Part shown: in pieces, positions 24,488 to 37,000 of the stretch
Position numbering within the stretch: the first letter of the stretch is position 1
Layout of the letters: the number at the start of each line of letters is the position of its first letter
DNA from: Ischnura elegans
Lineage: Eukaryota > Arthropoda > Insecta > Odonata > Coenagrionidae
Length of the DNA stretch: 64,000 bases
Assembly: GCF_921293095.1 (NCBI RefSeq)
Contig: NC_060248.1
Coordinates: forward strand, 80,111,243 to 80,175,242
Direction of reading: 5' to 3'
Made by a program: the position numbers and the translations under genes
Notes under the pieces: model-generated
The model's database searches: none
What the model saw: the letters and a program-made list of their open reading frames with translations, nothing else
Told to the model about the DNA's origin: nothing

Positions 24488-24726
24488 AGTGCCCTTTCAC
24501 AAAAATGATGACATTTACATTTTGTTTTCTGTCTCCGTTAAAGGTTATTAGTGGTTTTTGGGTGAAGCGGCAATCAGGTGAAGGTTAATGTATAAATGCG
24601 TTAGAATTGGAGGCAATCAGAAACAGTTAGAGAACAACAGGAGCCGATCGCTCAGCATGACACTTAAGCAATAAATACGTCATTAGGTGGCTATCTGTCT
24701 CCTGTGGTCGGCTGAGGCGTGATTAG

Positions 24727-25664
24727 TACGCGGTTCACCAACGCACTACGTGGTCATGATATCTATCTGAAGAAACGACCATGTATGCAGAGTGATTGGC
24801 TATTGTGGCATCAATAGTACGCGGGCGACTTAGGTTAGCCACATGTACTACTCAGTGTGAACATCACGGTCTTGGCTTGTATAAATTGACCATAGTGTGA
24901 GCATTAGCGACATATGCTCCTCTGACTGTGCAATGAATCTTAAATCTGAAATGACGGATAGTAGTCTTGTTGGTGAAGAATTATTCGAACTCGTAAATTA
25001 CGCTTGGAAGGGCTATGATTTTTTTAAAATTACGCTTTTCATTGATGTCACATTTGATATATATAACAACACAGCTCATGTTACTGTCTCATATCGTCCA
25101 GATTCATCTTTTGGCTGATCATACGGGCTGAATCTGGATAATATTGCTTTGATACGCTAGATAAATTGACCGCTGAAACCTTTGTAATTCATGTAGCATA
25201 AATAGCTTGGCGTTATTACTATTCGCCCGGTCCGTAGTAGGCAACTCCTTTTCAAGCATATGGGAATGAATACATTTAGTTTCTTCCTAGACAGAATTGA
25301 TTCTTTCTTACTTTCAAGAGTGTTTCCTTGGAAGAGGAAAAAGATAATTTTTATTATAACTTTCGGTAGTGAAATCCTGTCATTGAGTATGTTTCATGTG
25401 ACTTATCTGTGGTAAGGGTGTAAGAAGGCAGTGGTGCATCGGGAGGTTTTTTTCGGGCTAAAACCCCCCTTACGCCTTTATTACTTTATTTCATATATAT
25501 TATGTACTTGTACAAGACCATGATGTTCACAATGAGTAGTACATGTGGCTCACCTAAGTCGCCCGTGTACTATTGATGCCACAATAGCCAATCACTTCGC
25601 ATGCATGGTCGTTTCTTCAGATAGCTATCATGACCATGTACTGCGTTGGTGAACCACGTTGTAC
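24727..25664. mobile_element. Element with about 150-bp terminal inverted repeats
   Basis: The arms 24727-24874 and 25513-25664 are inverted copies, roughly 90% alike over about 145 bases. They share GGTTCACCAACGCA at the outer end, TATCTGAAGAAACGACCATG, a long GATTGGCTATTGTGGCATCA block, and GGTCTTG at the inner end. The interior of about 640 bases holds a 73-codon frame (24897-25118) without recognised domain and a small hairpin (CCAGATTCA, 25097-25137). No target duplication is evident, so class is uncertain: a non-autonomous foldback or long-TIR DNA element, or two opposed copies of a repeat. Confidence 0.72.
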
Positions 25665-25843
25665 ATAATAAGATAATATTCAGATACTATTATTGAGTCC
25701 TCAAAATCAAGTTTTCAACATCAAAAGTACCAACATTTTCCTGGGCCCCCCTTTGCCCTGGGGTGTTTTCCATACACCCCGGAAGGGCCCAGAATTCTCC
25801 AGTAACCACCCCGCCCCATTTCAAATTCCTGGCTACGCCACTG
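25429..25843. mobile_element. hAT-like termini, partner ends uncertain
   Basis: The right boundary reads TGGCTACGCCACTG, which on the other strand is CAGTGGCGTAGCCA, the classic start of arthropod hAT MITEs, followed inward by a C/G-rich tract (25741-25815) with a CCGGAAGGGCCC segment. A possible left end, CAGTGGTGCATCGGGAGG, is at 25429, but flanking 8-mers (GTAAGAAG and TAATAAGG) do not match. This interval overlaps the right arm of the long-TIR element, so one may have inserted in the other. Confidence 0.45.
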
Positions 25844-26999
25844 TAATAAGGTACCTTTAGTATTGATGCTGAAAGGCGAAAGAACACGAAACGATTAAGG
25901 ATTGGGTGCATTCTCTTCTGGTCGAAGATTTTTGAGTACAGGAAGCTGCAATTAATAGAACCTTATGTCTTGAAATATTGTTAAGAAAGCAATGTAGCCA
26001 TTGTTGTGAGGTAGACGAATTTTCATCACTCAAACTTTTTTTAGCATGCGCCAAGTTCATTAATACAATTGCCTTTTGCTATAATTGTCAAATTCTACAC
26101 ACGAGAAGTCAGGAAAAGTGTAATTATAAAGTGAATTATTATGAAAAAACAATTTCATTGGCCTTCCTTATTTTGAAGCATATACTCTAGATCGAACAAA
26201 TATCGTTTTTTAAAACCCTATTCAAAACTCTTGCTATGAAATCTCGTTTGTAAAATCCTGATTCTTCTATTTTTATATTTACTTGTTACAAAAAATCACC
26301 TCTATCCCACTTCGGCTCTTCTTTGATTAGACCTAGTGATAATTCATATGCCGCGAAATATCACTCATTGAAGTACAGTAAACCACGGAACTTGTTTTAC
26401 AGTTAATCATAGTGGACGTATAAAAAGACCTTTTGCCTCATTTCGCATTATTATGCTCCACTAACTCTTGCCTCATATTGTGGAGTCCATTTTAACAACG
26501 CTAACATTCCTTCAAAATCACGAATAGGTAATCATTGAAAGTGGAGGCTGAATTTGGCCGGCTCTGTAATCAAGCTTTTTAGTGCTGATCTCAATTGATA
26601 TACATTTCACGCAAATATCAACTAATTCCGATTTACGAAATAATTTTAGGCTTCAGATAATATTCACATTTTTAATAAGTTCAGCTGCTTTTGGCGAGAT
26701 ATGGTGAAGCAGGATGTTGAATAGAATGATTAAAAGAAATGAAAGTTGTTACAACAAACTCTATTTATCTTATCTCTATTTGACCTAATGACGACAATAA
26801 GCGCCGAGAAGCGATGTTATTATTAATATACCATTGGACATTACAATAAGTTTTATCAATTTATTCACAAGTTGTGGCGATAAAAAATATCAAAAAATTG
26901 AACACGAAAGAAACGAATGTAGAATCCAAAGTACAGCTCAGGAGAGTGTGAGGATGATTGGGGCGTGAGTATGCAGGTGAATAAGAGATATATCTGATG
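25844..26999. other. Non-coding stretch
   Basis: AT-rich sequence with two short featureless frames (25857-26060 minus, 25978-26190 plus). No repeat or gene recognised. Confidence 0.4.
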
Positions 27000-27720
27000 T
27001 GGTAGGTGGACAGTACGAAAACTTTCCGGGCGGTTGTATGAACGATTCCGGGCAGTGATGATTCTAATGCGACGATAGGAAATAAAAGGAGAGGGGGGGG
27101 GGGAGCTGACGAAGTGGAAGAGATGAATGGAAGAGGGATGGATAGATGGAATGGGGGAAGTTGGATAGGAGAAGGACGACGTGTAAAGGCGAGAGGTTGG
27201 TAGGACTGGGGAGGAGGGCTCCCTTGTACTCACAGGCCTATTAATCGTGCCCGCATCGCACCTGGTGCAGAAGTTTTCCCGACGCGCGGCAAAAGAAAAG
27301 AGAGCTGAGCTCCTGTTACAGCGTGTTTGTGTGCGCGATGGGTTGGCGGTGCGGGAGGAGTTGGATCAAGGGAGGTGGACGGGAGCTTAAGCGCAGTCGG
27401 GAGAGAACTCGCTGTCGCCAAATGGAGACAAAGTGATGGGGACTGTCCCCCCCGCGTGTCCGGTCGCCGCGGACGCAAGGACCTGCTCGGCCCAACACCT
27501 AACTCTATATCTCTTTCGCCACTCCCCATACAATACCCCTTTTCGTCCCCATTGTTGACCGATTCTTTCATGATGCTGCGATCGCGCGCTCTCCTCTCTC
27601 TCTGCTTGTACATCCATCGGTGTGTCGCCGAGGGAACTGCGGCGGCGGGGACGGGATGATTGAGGGAGGCTCGCTGGACTGTACACAATGGATAGGCTAG
27701 CGCGGTACTGTAAGGTGGGG
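27000..27720. promoter_or_regulatory. CpG-rich patch with overlapping open frames
   Basis: 27240-27680 is strongly CpG-rich relative to its surroundings (many CGCG, GCGG and CCGCG words) and open on both strands: minus 27230-27688 (152 codons) and plus 27327-27659 (110 codons), neither with a domain. A run of 11 G lies at 27093-27103 within a purine-rich tract. It looks like an unmethylated promoter-type patch or a short host exon; the frames alone are not persuasive. Confidence 0.28.
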
Positions 27721-28483
27721 ATCCAAATCATTTCCAGTAATCGTACCCGTAGTTAGATAAATACGTTGATAATTTTTCTAAATTTAAATTAATAGTAAAA
27801 AAGATACAAAATGCAACCATATTGGTTGAAAAAAATAATTAAAATTGGGAAAAGACTTTCCAAAAAATATAAATGCATTATTCATATAATAGTTCTTCTG
27901 TTAATAACTTGTCAAGAATTTATTAGTTTTATAGTTTCCTATCTCACTCAAACACCTAATTATAATGTCAACGTTACACAAACGCCACTTTTCAATTTTC
28001 TTTTGTGATCTGGCTGGTTGAGGTGAGTTTGGACTCAACGGTACAGCCAATGCATCGCATCGCAAAATTCTGTGAGAAGTATGCAAGAATATTAAAAAAA
28101 AGGAAAAAAACTAAAAAAACGAAAGAAAGTAACCGCATTGGTTAAAAAATGAATAAAATAAAAAAAGAATCATAAAAATAATGCCTTTGCATTAATGATA
28201 AAGTAGTTAAACTGCTTCTTAATTTTGTGCTAAAATGTATTAGTTTTAAATTTCCTTGTCGCATAAACATTACACTGAAATACCTGAAGAAATATTAAGA
28301 TCTTTCCCGCAAATGGTAACATTAAAAAAAATATGTTTTCCTCGATTATTTGGTCATTTCTTTGCGGTTCTTTATGAAGCATTGAGAAATGCGAATTTTG
28401 GATGATTTCCCTCAAATTAAATTTGTGCCTCAGTCTGAAAACCATATGTGTGTATTTTTTCCTATTTTCTCTTCTTTAGATGG
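27721..28483. other. AT-rich non-coding stretch
   Basis: Very AT-rich, with A-rich tracts at 28090-28180. A 65-codon frame at 27811-28008 is hydrophobic but unrecognised. No gene supported. Confidence 0.45.
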
Positions 28484-28845
28484 GTATTTTAAATCAATTT
28501 TCGTGCCACCATCAGGCGATTGTCTACTAGTAACACTATGTATTCAAATAAAATATGAAAAATAACTGGCTTTCTTTATTTTGTTTGCCGATATTATTAG
28601 GATAAGCATTGTAATTTCATTTTCAAGTCACAACTAGACGATAGCTAACTAGTAACACTTCGCATAAAAATAAAATAAAAAATATATGGTGTAGTTATTT
28701 TCTTTGCAGCTCATATTTAGGTAAGCATTTTAATTTCATTTCCGTGTCACTACCATGCTATAACCGTCTAGTGACAGTATGTTTTGAATTAAACAAAAAA
28801 CTAAATGGAGAATATGGCTTTCTCATCCATTCTACTGATTGTGAG
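28484..28845. repeat. Minisatellite, three units of about 120 bp
   Basis: Three imperfect head-to-tail units start near 28484, 28604 and 28723 (spacings 120 and 119). Shared words in order: AAGCATT and TAATTTCATTT, GTCAC, a CTAGT(A/G)ACA segment, then an AAATAAAATA-type tract and TTTATTTTCTTTGC. Divergence between units is considerable, so the array is old. Non-coding. Confidence 0.75.
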
Positions 28846-29909
28846 TTAAACAGGAGCAGCTGTTTGTTTAAAGTGTAGTAGCCGCTGAGCAAGGGTCTCC
28901 GTTTCGAGGGAATGAGGGACATAACAATTGAAACTTTTCAATAAGGGAAAAGTGAAGTGGATATGGATGATATCTGTTTGGAGAGGAAATCTCAAAGCGG
29001 GATGTCAAACCGCAGGAACATGACTGGAAGGTAGGAGGAGGTTCAATCCAAAGAGGCTGGGAGGCAGCTACATATAGCTGTATGTATAAGCGATAGCATG
29101 CGTGGGACGGAATAATTTACGAAGCATGCTTCAACAGTTCGTTAACGTGGTTGAGGTGCTAAAGCTTTTCGGGGTCCTCGTAGTTGGTAAGGTGGGTGGG
29201 TGGGGATGTCAGTCGCGTAATGTGACTTCTACTAAATTTACGCCCGTTTGAACACGCGGTAGGAGCGACATCTACCAAGCGGAAAATTATGGCGGTTTTG
29301 CGCCCTGCCACGAGATCTTCGTCGGGACGAGTTATAAATGGAAAAGCGCGGCGAGAGACCTCGAAAATCGAAATGGACTAGATCTGGTCTCGGGAAGTTT
29401 CGAATGCTAACGACGCTTACTTAATCAGGTTTGGAAAGTTGAAATATTAGTTCCGCGACCTATGCGAGATTCTGGGAGCAGCCTCACCTTAACATGAATC
29501 TGACGAACGGGGAGCGGAAATGGGGCACAGGTGATTTGAGTGTAACGTATAAAACCGTGCACATTACGATTGGAATTTAACACGTTTCTTACGGATGACG
29601 AAGATTCTCGTCATTTAGACGCGTCAAATAAAACAATTTTGAAGTATACTATTATTTATACATATATACATACATACATATACTATAGAAGTATTTGATT
29701 GTAGGATTTTCAGTTTTTGTTCGTTACTTATTATGAATGAAAGCATCGTAATGTTTGATTAGTTAAAATTATTTTTTGACATTAGTTATTAACCATATTT
29801 AAGCAAAAGGTAGTTCGTCCAAACTGGCACACAAATTTAATCTCAACACCTCTATCCTGGTATGTCGTTCCTCTACATTTCAATACCCCGGTACGCAACG
29901 TGTTAACGG
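28846..29909. other. Non-coding stretch, CpG-richer in the middle
   Basis: 29140-29560 has more CpG than its neighbours and a small CATA-repeat lies at 29655-29682. No open frame above 60 codons and no recognisable RNA gene. Confidence 0.4.
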
Positions 29910-30052
29910 AATTCCAAGACTTATATTTCATGACTACTATTTTGAGTTTTCTAGAGCGATTTTACGTGGAAAATTTACGTTCCTTATGCTGAATGAAAAT
30001 GTAATACTATTTTTTTCGACAAGTTTTACCTCAATTTACCACGTAATGAATT
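29910..30052 (+). repeat. Direct repeat, copy 1 (partner 31304-31444)
   Basis: About 142 bases recur 1.39 kb downstream in the same orientation. Both contain TATTTTGAGTTTTCTAGAGC, then CGTTCCTTATGC and GAATGAAAATGTAATACTAT. Differences are scattered substitutions and small gaps. The copies could be remnants of long terminal repeats, but no LTR hallmarks (TG...CA ends, primer-binding site) are evident. Confidence 0.75.
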
Positions 30053-31303
30053 CTCGCATGGGGAATTCAACACTTATTAAAAAAGGCAGTTGTTTTAATA
30101 AACATGGTATTTGCTAAAATCTTTTTTTTGGCAAAAAAATTTTATTCCAACTGTGTGTACTTGATTCACTATTTAACTGTATGGTATTCCATAGTAAGTT
30201 TTCTTGGTTAGCTCACTTTCACTCGCTACTATATACTCACTTGGATAGTCCAAATAAAAATAGCTAAGGCTCGTCTCTGTCTCAGCTTCATTCCATCTTT
30301 ATATCGAGTGCCCCGTAAATATACTGTCTATTTGCATTTTACTCCGAGAATGCGACAGACTAATGGCTACCGTGTATTCGTTTTATGCAGGAGCATACAA
30401 TCAAACTCAAACAATAATAAAACTGCAATTACACTTTCAATCCACAAAATTTAATTTTCTCTTCAGTTAGAATGATATCACTGTACATTAAAGTATAAAT
30501 AAATAGCAAATATTATCAAACAAATTGGAGAAGACCATGGAAGGCAGAACATATATTATACCATAAGTGCACCATCAACAACCATGGGAAAAATACTGAT
30601 TTAAAAATAAAAATTTTAAGACAGTTTTAAATAAAACACTTAATAGCTACTGCAGGCCTATCGAGGTATCTATTTGATCATAATAGTTCAAATTGAGCGT
30701 AATAAAAATTATAATGTATTGTATGGCTATGCATCAACTGTTGCAACTTTTTTTATTAAAAATACAGTAGGTTTTCATTGTTAAATTATATAAGTTTATG
30801 TAATTTAAAAGTTAGAAATAAATTTTATGCAACTCATTCATAAATAAGAGCGATGCTCATTTTTATTGAAGTATTGTAAGAAGTATTGCTGGCTCGTCAT
30901 GTTCCAAAGCACCTACCTAAGCATCCCACGCTCTCTCCGTTCTTTTCCTCTGCTTGCACCTTACCTGCACATCCCTCTGGTTTCCAGTCGCTCCTTTCCC
31001 ACCAATAGCTGCTGCAACATCGGCGACCTACAAGCCTCACACGCCACGGCGATGGCAACGAATCGGAGAGGTGAATGCCAATCACGTGGGGACGCCTAAG
31101 GTTGACTTGGGAGAGCAAGCAGCTTGGCAGGGGGCAGTCGATCGCGGGATGTAGACAGAGCAACATTTACTTGGGATCAATAAAAGAATGGTCTTAACCT
31201 CACAAAATCTTTCAATTCTCTTCCCTGTACTTCCTCTGACGGACCAGTAGCGGTCGTAATTCTTACAGTATATGTTATAAATGTAGTTTTGATGCTAATG
31301 TTT

Positions 31304-31444
31304 AATTCCAAGAATGATATTTCATGGCCAGTATTTTGAGTTTTCTAGAGCGATTTTCCTTAGAAAATTTCCGTTCCTTATGCAGAATGAAAATGTAATA
31401 CTATTTTTTTCGTCAATTTTTACCTCAATTTACCTCGTAATGAA
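31304..31444 (+). repeat. Direct repeat, copy 2 (partner 29910-30052)
   Basis: Second copy of the repeat described at 29910-30052, retaining AATTCCAAGA at the start and CGTAATGAAT at the end. It lies inside the interval between the two opposed 0.42-kb repeats, while the first copy lies outside it. Confidence 0.75.
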
Positions 31445-31950
31445 TGCACGAATTTAGTGAAATTGGCTGGATTTTTCAGTAGGATTTTTAAATTAGCGAC
31501 CGGCGTTCAAAGTGTTTGTTTCGATCGGATTTTTATTGCTACGCTCTTAAAGTTTTTGTCCTTTAAATCATTGCATTTATCTTGATGTTTAATAATATAC
31601 ACTTATGCTATCCTCTTCGGATCCATGGGTTTCTGAGCTGTTTTATTTATTTTTCAGGGTCATTTCTTAATCAGGGTGGATGGAAAAAATAATATCGCAG
31701 TGAAATTTGAAAGAAATATTTAATTACAAATATTTTACAGTATAGTACACTATGTGTGCCTTGGAATTTTACGTCAATATATTTATGCATTACGATAACA
31801 CAATTAAATTATTCTCATCAAGAATACTTTATTATTATTCACTATTTTTAATTGATATAATCTTTATAAACATTTTTTATTTGTTTTAATGAAAACACTT
31901 GACGACGCACACTCATCTTGCTTGCGGTTGCGTCATCCATCATTATTTAT

Positions 31951-32137
31951 GGACGTTTTACACGGGGCACGGAATTGCGCAGGTCAGAGCTGCATTAATT
32001 TCTAAAATGGCGTGGAATTGCGCGAATGCATGAACGAAATTGTGTTCTAGCAATTCACCGCTTTACACGACGCAATTTTGATTGCGCCTTCCTACTTACG
32101 TCAGATTGCGCAATTCCGTGTACCGTGAAAAACGGCC
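31951..32137. mobile_element. MITE, 187 bp, ends GGCCGTTTTTCACGG
   Basis: Left end GGACGTTTTACACGG followed by GGCACGGAATTGCGCA; right end is the inverted relative (GGCCGTTTTTCACGG followed by TACACGGAATTGCGCA). Arms are about 31 bases with a few mismatches. The interior repeats GAATTGCGCGAA and GCGCAATT words. Flanks TTTAT and TTTAC might be a worn duplication, but this is not convincing. Non-coding and non-autonomous; superfamily undetermined. Confidence 0.65.
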
Positions 32138-32830
32138 TTTACGAATGCAATACAAAACCCATATGGCATTTAGTGACAGAATCGTGTACTAAAAAAGTAC
32201 AAAAAGTGCAGAGGCGGGTTTAAATGACAATAATTCTCACTTCTCGCGGCTGAGCTTAAAGCCACCAAGTGCGTCCACCGGGTTGCGGATGGTGGGTTGA
32301 CCTTTAGATATAGAGCTGCGAGATAAGCGATAAATATGTATCACTTTTAATTATACCACTACTGTTTTATATAAAGCGACCCAGGTTTCGATCCGTGATT
32401 CGTGTCCATTACATTTTGTCAAAAAAGATTTAACTCGATAGGCCTTTAGTAGCGTTTCATTTGAAACTTTCTTAAAATTTTTATTTTTAAATAGTCATTT
32501 TCTCTTGGTTTTTAATAGTATACACTTAATGCTATAATGTATACGTTCTGCCTTCCGTAGTCTTCTCCAATTTGTTCGATAATTTGTGTAATTTATTTAT
32601 TATTTAATTTAAAGTTATACCACCCTAAATTAAGCCAAAATAAAGTTGCAGCAGTTTGTAAAAATGTAATAGCAGTTTTTTTATTGCTTGAATTTGATTG
32701 TATGCTCCTGCATAAAAGGAATACACGGTAGCATTCTCGGAGTGAAATGTAAATATATAGTATAAATACGCCCTCGATATGAAGACGAAATGAAGCTGTG
32801 TCGGAGACTTGCCTTAGCTACTATTTAATG

Positions 32831-35800
32831 TGTACCGCGTGGAATTCGTCCTGCATCATTATTTTAACAAGGAAGGGATGACAATTTAGAGAGGAATCAT
32901 AGCTAATTTTAGTGAACTAAAATCAAGCCAAACTTATTTTATGATATTTAGAATTATATCACTTCCGTGAATTCCACAGGTATTTATTTATTATGCCGCA
33001 ATCATCAAGAGTCATTATTTTGTATGCTACAATGAAAGTACGCAGTAATAGCCATTAATTGAAATTACCGATATATCGGTATGATTTGGTAAACTTTCGG
33101 TGTGAGCTCTTTGACTACGTAAATTATTATAATGTAATAGTAGTGAAAAAAAATTGATTAAAAAAATGACTATTCCTAATTGCCAATAATATGCCCTGAT
33201 CGTATCCCTGTCATATGATAAATGTCGATGTATTTAAACCGCACACGAATTGAGAAATAGCAAATACGCCCTTTTTTAATTCATTATTTTGTCACGTTTT
33301 CATTGATTTGTATCATTTAAATGAATTAACTATGAAGTTTTTAAGTGTATTACGCTTAAATATTTTAGATGCTAACGATTTAGCTGAGGAGGCTCTTCTC
33401 TCACTAATATTCTTGAGAATGCATTACGACTAATGCGCAAATACGACTCGGAAGTTTCAGGAAATCACGGTGCAATGCTTAGGAAGTAGGTTTGTGAATA
33501 ATTAAACAGTTAAAACTCCTCCCAAAGGAAGTTTCTGCAGCGCGAGAGAGGAATGCTGTGATCTCCCGAATTAAGTGAGGACGTGATGGCATAATGTAAG
33601 GTTTCACGAAACACGCCACAGAAAAAATCCAAGGTTCAGGGACCCCTCTGCTTACTACTGCATGGGTGCGGGGGAAAACTACCATGCTTAACGTGATTTC
33701 AAATTTTATTACTAATTAAAATTTTTAAGAAGTGAAAGGTATAAAAATATATATTAGTTGCAACCTTTCCAACTGGAACGCATGCGATCAACTGGCTCAA
33801 TCGAGATGAATCTTATTGATTTATATTTGATTTTAAGGGATGCAGTTATGAAGGCAGGGTGAGTATATTTTAAGAGGCTAACTATGTGTGATTCAGATAT
33901 ATTTTTATTTCCCCCCTCTATTTTTCACTGAAATTATCATAGAAGCCTTCCATTACCTCATTCACCCCAAGAATCTTGTGAGTGCTAAATAAATGAAAGC
34001 CTTTAAAAGCTACTCCGGAAGGAAGAGATTGTGTTTACATAATTAGTAATTGAGTGAAATATTTTAGCCGTCCTCAAGCTCGAGCTTATTAGTGCTTACA
34101 TCATTTTTAAGGAGATACTTCAATGACCCGTCTAGTAGACTTAATTGATTCCCTTAGTGCATCCGTAGCTCCGTACTGTAGAAATGTCTCTTGGGGTTCC
34201 TTCACGTGCCTAATTTTTGACATGGTACCGAAAATTTTCTCTCCGTCTCCTCTCAAGGTAGTTAGATGGGTACAAGATGCCTAATTAGCCTTTATTTGTG
34301 CTGTAGTACTTCTATTTCTCATTTCATTCCTCTGCTCCGTTCTGTTTACATGCTCTCATATATCTACCTCGTCTGAATGCTGCTAAAGGCACTAGTCTCG
34401 ACCCGAATGAAATGAACGAATCAAAAAGTGCATTTTGTTCTCTTTTATGATTACTTAACCCCGACTGGATTTCGTTAACCTTTTTAAAACAACACCAATG
34501 CATGGAAACAGATTGGGGTCAAGTTATGATAAAAATTGAGGAGAGCAAAAAGATTGTGATTCTTACATTAGGAAATGAACTTCCACACAGTTAATTTGCC
34601 TACGATTGAAATCGTTCTCCCAAGACGTATCATATACGTATTTGCTTCTGGTGGCCCTTAATTGTGGGTAAACATTATTATTTCTCCAGGGCACTATTTG
34701 GTGTGGAAGTCCTTTTGAAGCTCCAATATATTTATAAGAGCCGTTCGCATTGGGGAGGAAAGGCGGGGAGCGTTGGATAAAGGAAACAGTATTGAGAAAA
34801 TATTTACAAAAAGGCTGAATGATTGCTGATTTGAAATTGAAGACATTATCAATGTTATCTTTATGTAGTTAATATTATGTGAAAGTAGTTCGAAAGGATA
34901 TTTCCTGCGCTGCATAAGAATATTACAGAAATTCTTGAGCGCATGCTTTCTCTTTCTCATAGCTAATGAATGACTGATGCTTTTTCTTCCATGATATTGT
35001 TTTAGAGGAAGTTTTACTATTTTATAGGAGCGAATTGGCGATCACGTTTTAAAAGTTTTAGCTTATTTATTTATTGATTTCATAGTTTTCCAAACAACAT
35101 TATACGGATAACTCTATTCATACAAAGTATGTATATCAACCTGCATCTGTATGGTGGTCTTTCTTAGGCATCTGGTTTGCTAATTTTTGTTCCATCTCTG
35201 ATGAAAATGACAATAATACCTTTAACCAATATGTTCTCCTCTAATATGTGCTATTATAATGGAATAGATTTAAAACGGTGTATATTCCCATGCAATCCAT
35301 CATTAAAGTTCATTTGTGCCGACAATTTTTAAATTATTTGAGGTTTTGTTCTTCAATATTAATATATATTATTTGAGTAATTTAAATTAAATTTCTTGCA
35401 AATAAAATTTACCGGTCTAATATTTTATACTGGTTGGTTAATGAATGGTTACATTAATTTACCAAGCCGATTCTCGATTTATTTTGTGGCTTTTTTTTAT
35501 GTTGATTTAAGATTCAAATTTGCCACCATAAACAATACCATACCTCTGTTGATGCCATAAAATTCAAGCGCAAGTGTGGTCTTTGACTAAACTTGCCTGT
35601 ATTTATAGCCGTTATTATGTTTGCTCTTATCCTTAGTCCACCGTTCTTATGTCAATGCGACCTTATTTCAAATCAGCTAATAGTTAAAATTTTTGGCATT
35701 ATTGCTGTTTATAGAAAATAATGTAATTGTATCCTTCGCGATAAAAAAAGTATCTTTCGAAGTTAACCTTTCCCTATGCCATTCTGAATAAGTACTCTTT

Positions 35801-36656
35801 CGCATAGCATTATAAATCACTAAGAATAATTTATTTCTAATGCAAATAAACGAGAATATCACCGCCGTTTACGTTGCAGGCTTCAAATGTTCCGAATAGA
35901 GTTTTTTGGTCAAAAATGTTTTTATTTTATCACTTGAACACTAAAAAATGATCACCTACTATCATGGAGGACTGGGTGAACTAGAATGCTATGTATAACT
36001 AATGATAATTACACAGAATGGTTGTTTCTATGTTGGGGAAACCGCCGCGGGAAAGGGAAGTGTGGACTTTCGAAGTGGAGGTCCGCAGTTTTTATTGAGT
36101 CATTGGATTGACTACCGACCGAGTGGTACTGGAAGAACTTCAAGGGTTACATTTGTTTGTGTTCGTCAATTGAGGTCGACGACTCTCGGGAGTTTGCGAG
36201 GTCGGCAACCCCCTTCTTTCGGCAACTTGTCTTGCGTGCCCAAGAGGCCCACCTTGACAGGGGACTTGGCTGCCGCATGCGAAGGGATGTCGCTGAATAA
36301 TTCCATCCCGAGCCCCGCAAAACTTCATCTTACAAACTGTGCAAACTCTCTCGATTTAATCCACGGCAGATCTCTTGGCTCGGAAGATATTTCCCTCTTT
36401 TATACTTAATAGGAGCTTGCAAACCTTGAGGCACCATTTTAAATTTCATGAAACCTTCAGTTTAGGCGATGATACGGTCATCGATATCATCACACCTAAT
36501 ACATACGCCTTTAATGCGCCTGTGATAATATATGTCTCTCTAAATAATCCTACCTAATTAATGTGTATCGATATCATTATACCTTATAAATGTGTTTTAC
36601 TGTACGAGTTTAAGTTCTAAGACATTATCTGAAGACTAATCCATAGCGAGCTGACC
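32831..36656. other. Long non-coding stretch
   Basis: Mostly AT-rich with no recognised gene. The frame 36002-36409 (135 codons, starting MIITQNGCFYVGETAAGKGS) lies in a CpG-richer patch (36040-36330) that is also open on the minus strand; it has no recognisable domain, signal peptide or repeat, and could be a unique exon or chance. Frames at 33479-33685, 34694-34960 and 35677-35862 (minus) are featureless. Confidence 0.35.
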
Positions 36657-37000
36657 TGGAGACAAAAATGAAAACATTGCAATTCCACGTTCATTTTCTA
36701 TTGCAAGACCGGGTTTTCCGACCCTGTACCATCATCACATGATATTGTCACGAAACCAGGGTCTAGTATTAAAATATACCCATGCGTGAAATGACAATGT
36801 TTTTATTTATTTTTCCATGACGGGTACTTGGAGACAAAAATGAAAACATTGCAATTCCACGTTCATTTTCTATTGAAAGACCCGGGTTTTCAGACCCTGT
36901 ACCATCATCACATGATATTGTCACGAAACCAGGGTCTAATATTAAAATATACCCGTGCGTGAAATGACAGTGTTTTTATTTATTTTCCCACTACGGGTAC
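36657..37000. repeat. Tandem duplication, 172-bp unit
   Basis: Two adjacent copies start with TGGAGACAAAAATGAAAACA at 36657 and 36829, and end CGGGTACT. They differ at only about ten positions, so the duplication is young. Inside the second unit AGACCCTG and CAGGGTCT form a small inverted pair around a CATCATCACATGATATTGTC core; the unit also has ACATTG near its start and CAATGT (or CAGTGT) near its end. Non-coding; possibly the repeated end of an unidentified element. Confidence 0.9.

Larger units (their letters stand above)
30250..32830. mobile_element. Opposed 0.42-kb repeats: long-TIR element or two inverted copies
   Basis: 30250-30685 and 32419-32830 are inverted relatives. They share ACTCCGAGAATGC, ACCGTGTATTC, TTTTATGCAGGAGCATACAA, AACAAATTGGAGAAGAC, GGAAGGCAGAAC, ATTTAAAAATAAAAATTTTA and a final GGCCTATCGAG. 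Identity is moderate with indels. The 1.73-kb interior contains the second direct repeat (31304-31444), a MITE (31951-32137) and a CpG-richer patch with small frames (30866-31166), but no transposase motif. No target duplication is seen. Either a non-autonomous long-TIR transposon or two separate insertions. Confidence 0.65.

Noticed and set aside
27230..27688. 152-codon minus-strand frame in the CpG-rich patch
   Set aside because: Open frames occur on both strands and in several phases here, as expected of GC-rich DNA; no domain or splice evidence.
29910..31444. LTR retrotransposon bounded by the 142-bp direct repeats
   Set aside because: No TG...CA ends, primer-binding site, polypurine tract or protease/RT/integrase motifs between them.
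32383..32405. CCAGGTTTCGATCCGTGA as a family A relative
   Set aside because: Shares TTTCGATCCGTGA with copy A, but has CCTGG instead of ACGTC and no stem or core; possibly a distant relic, too short to call.
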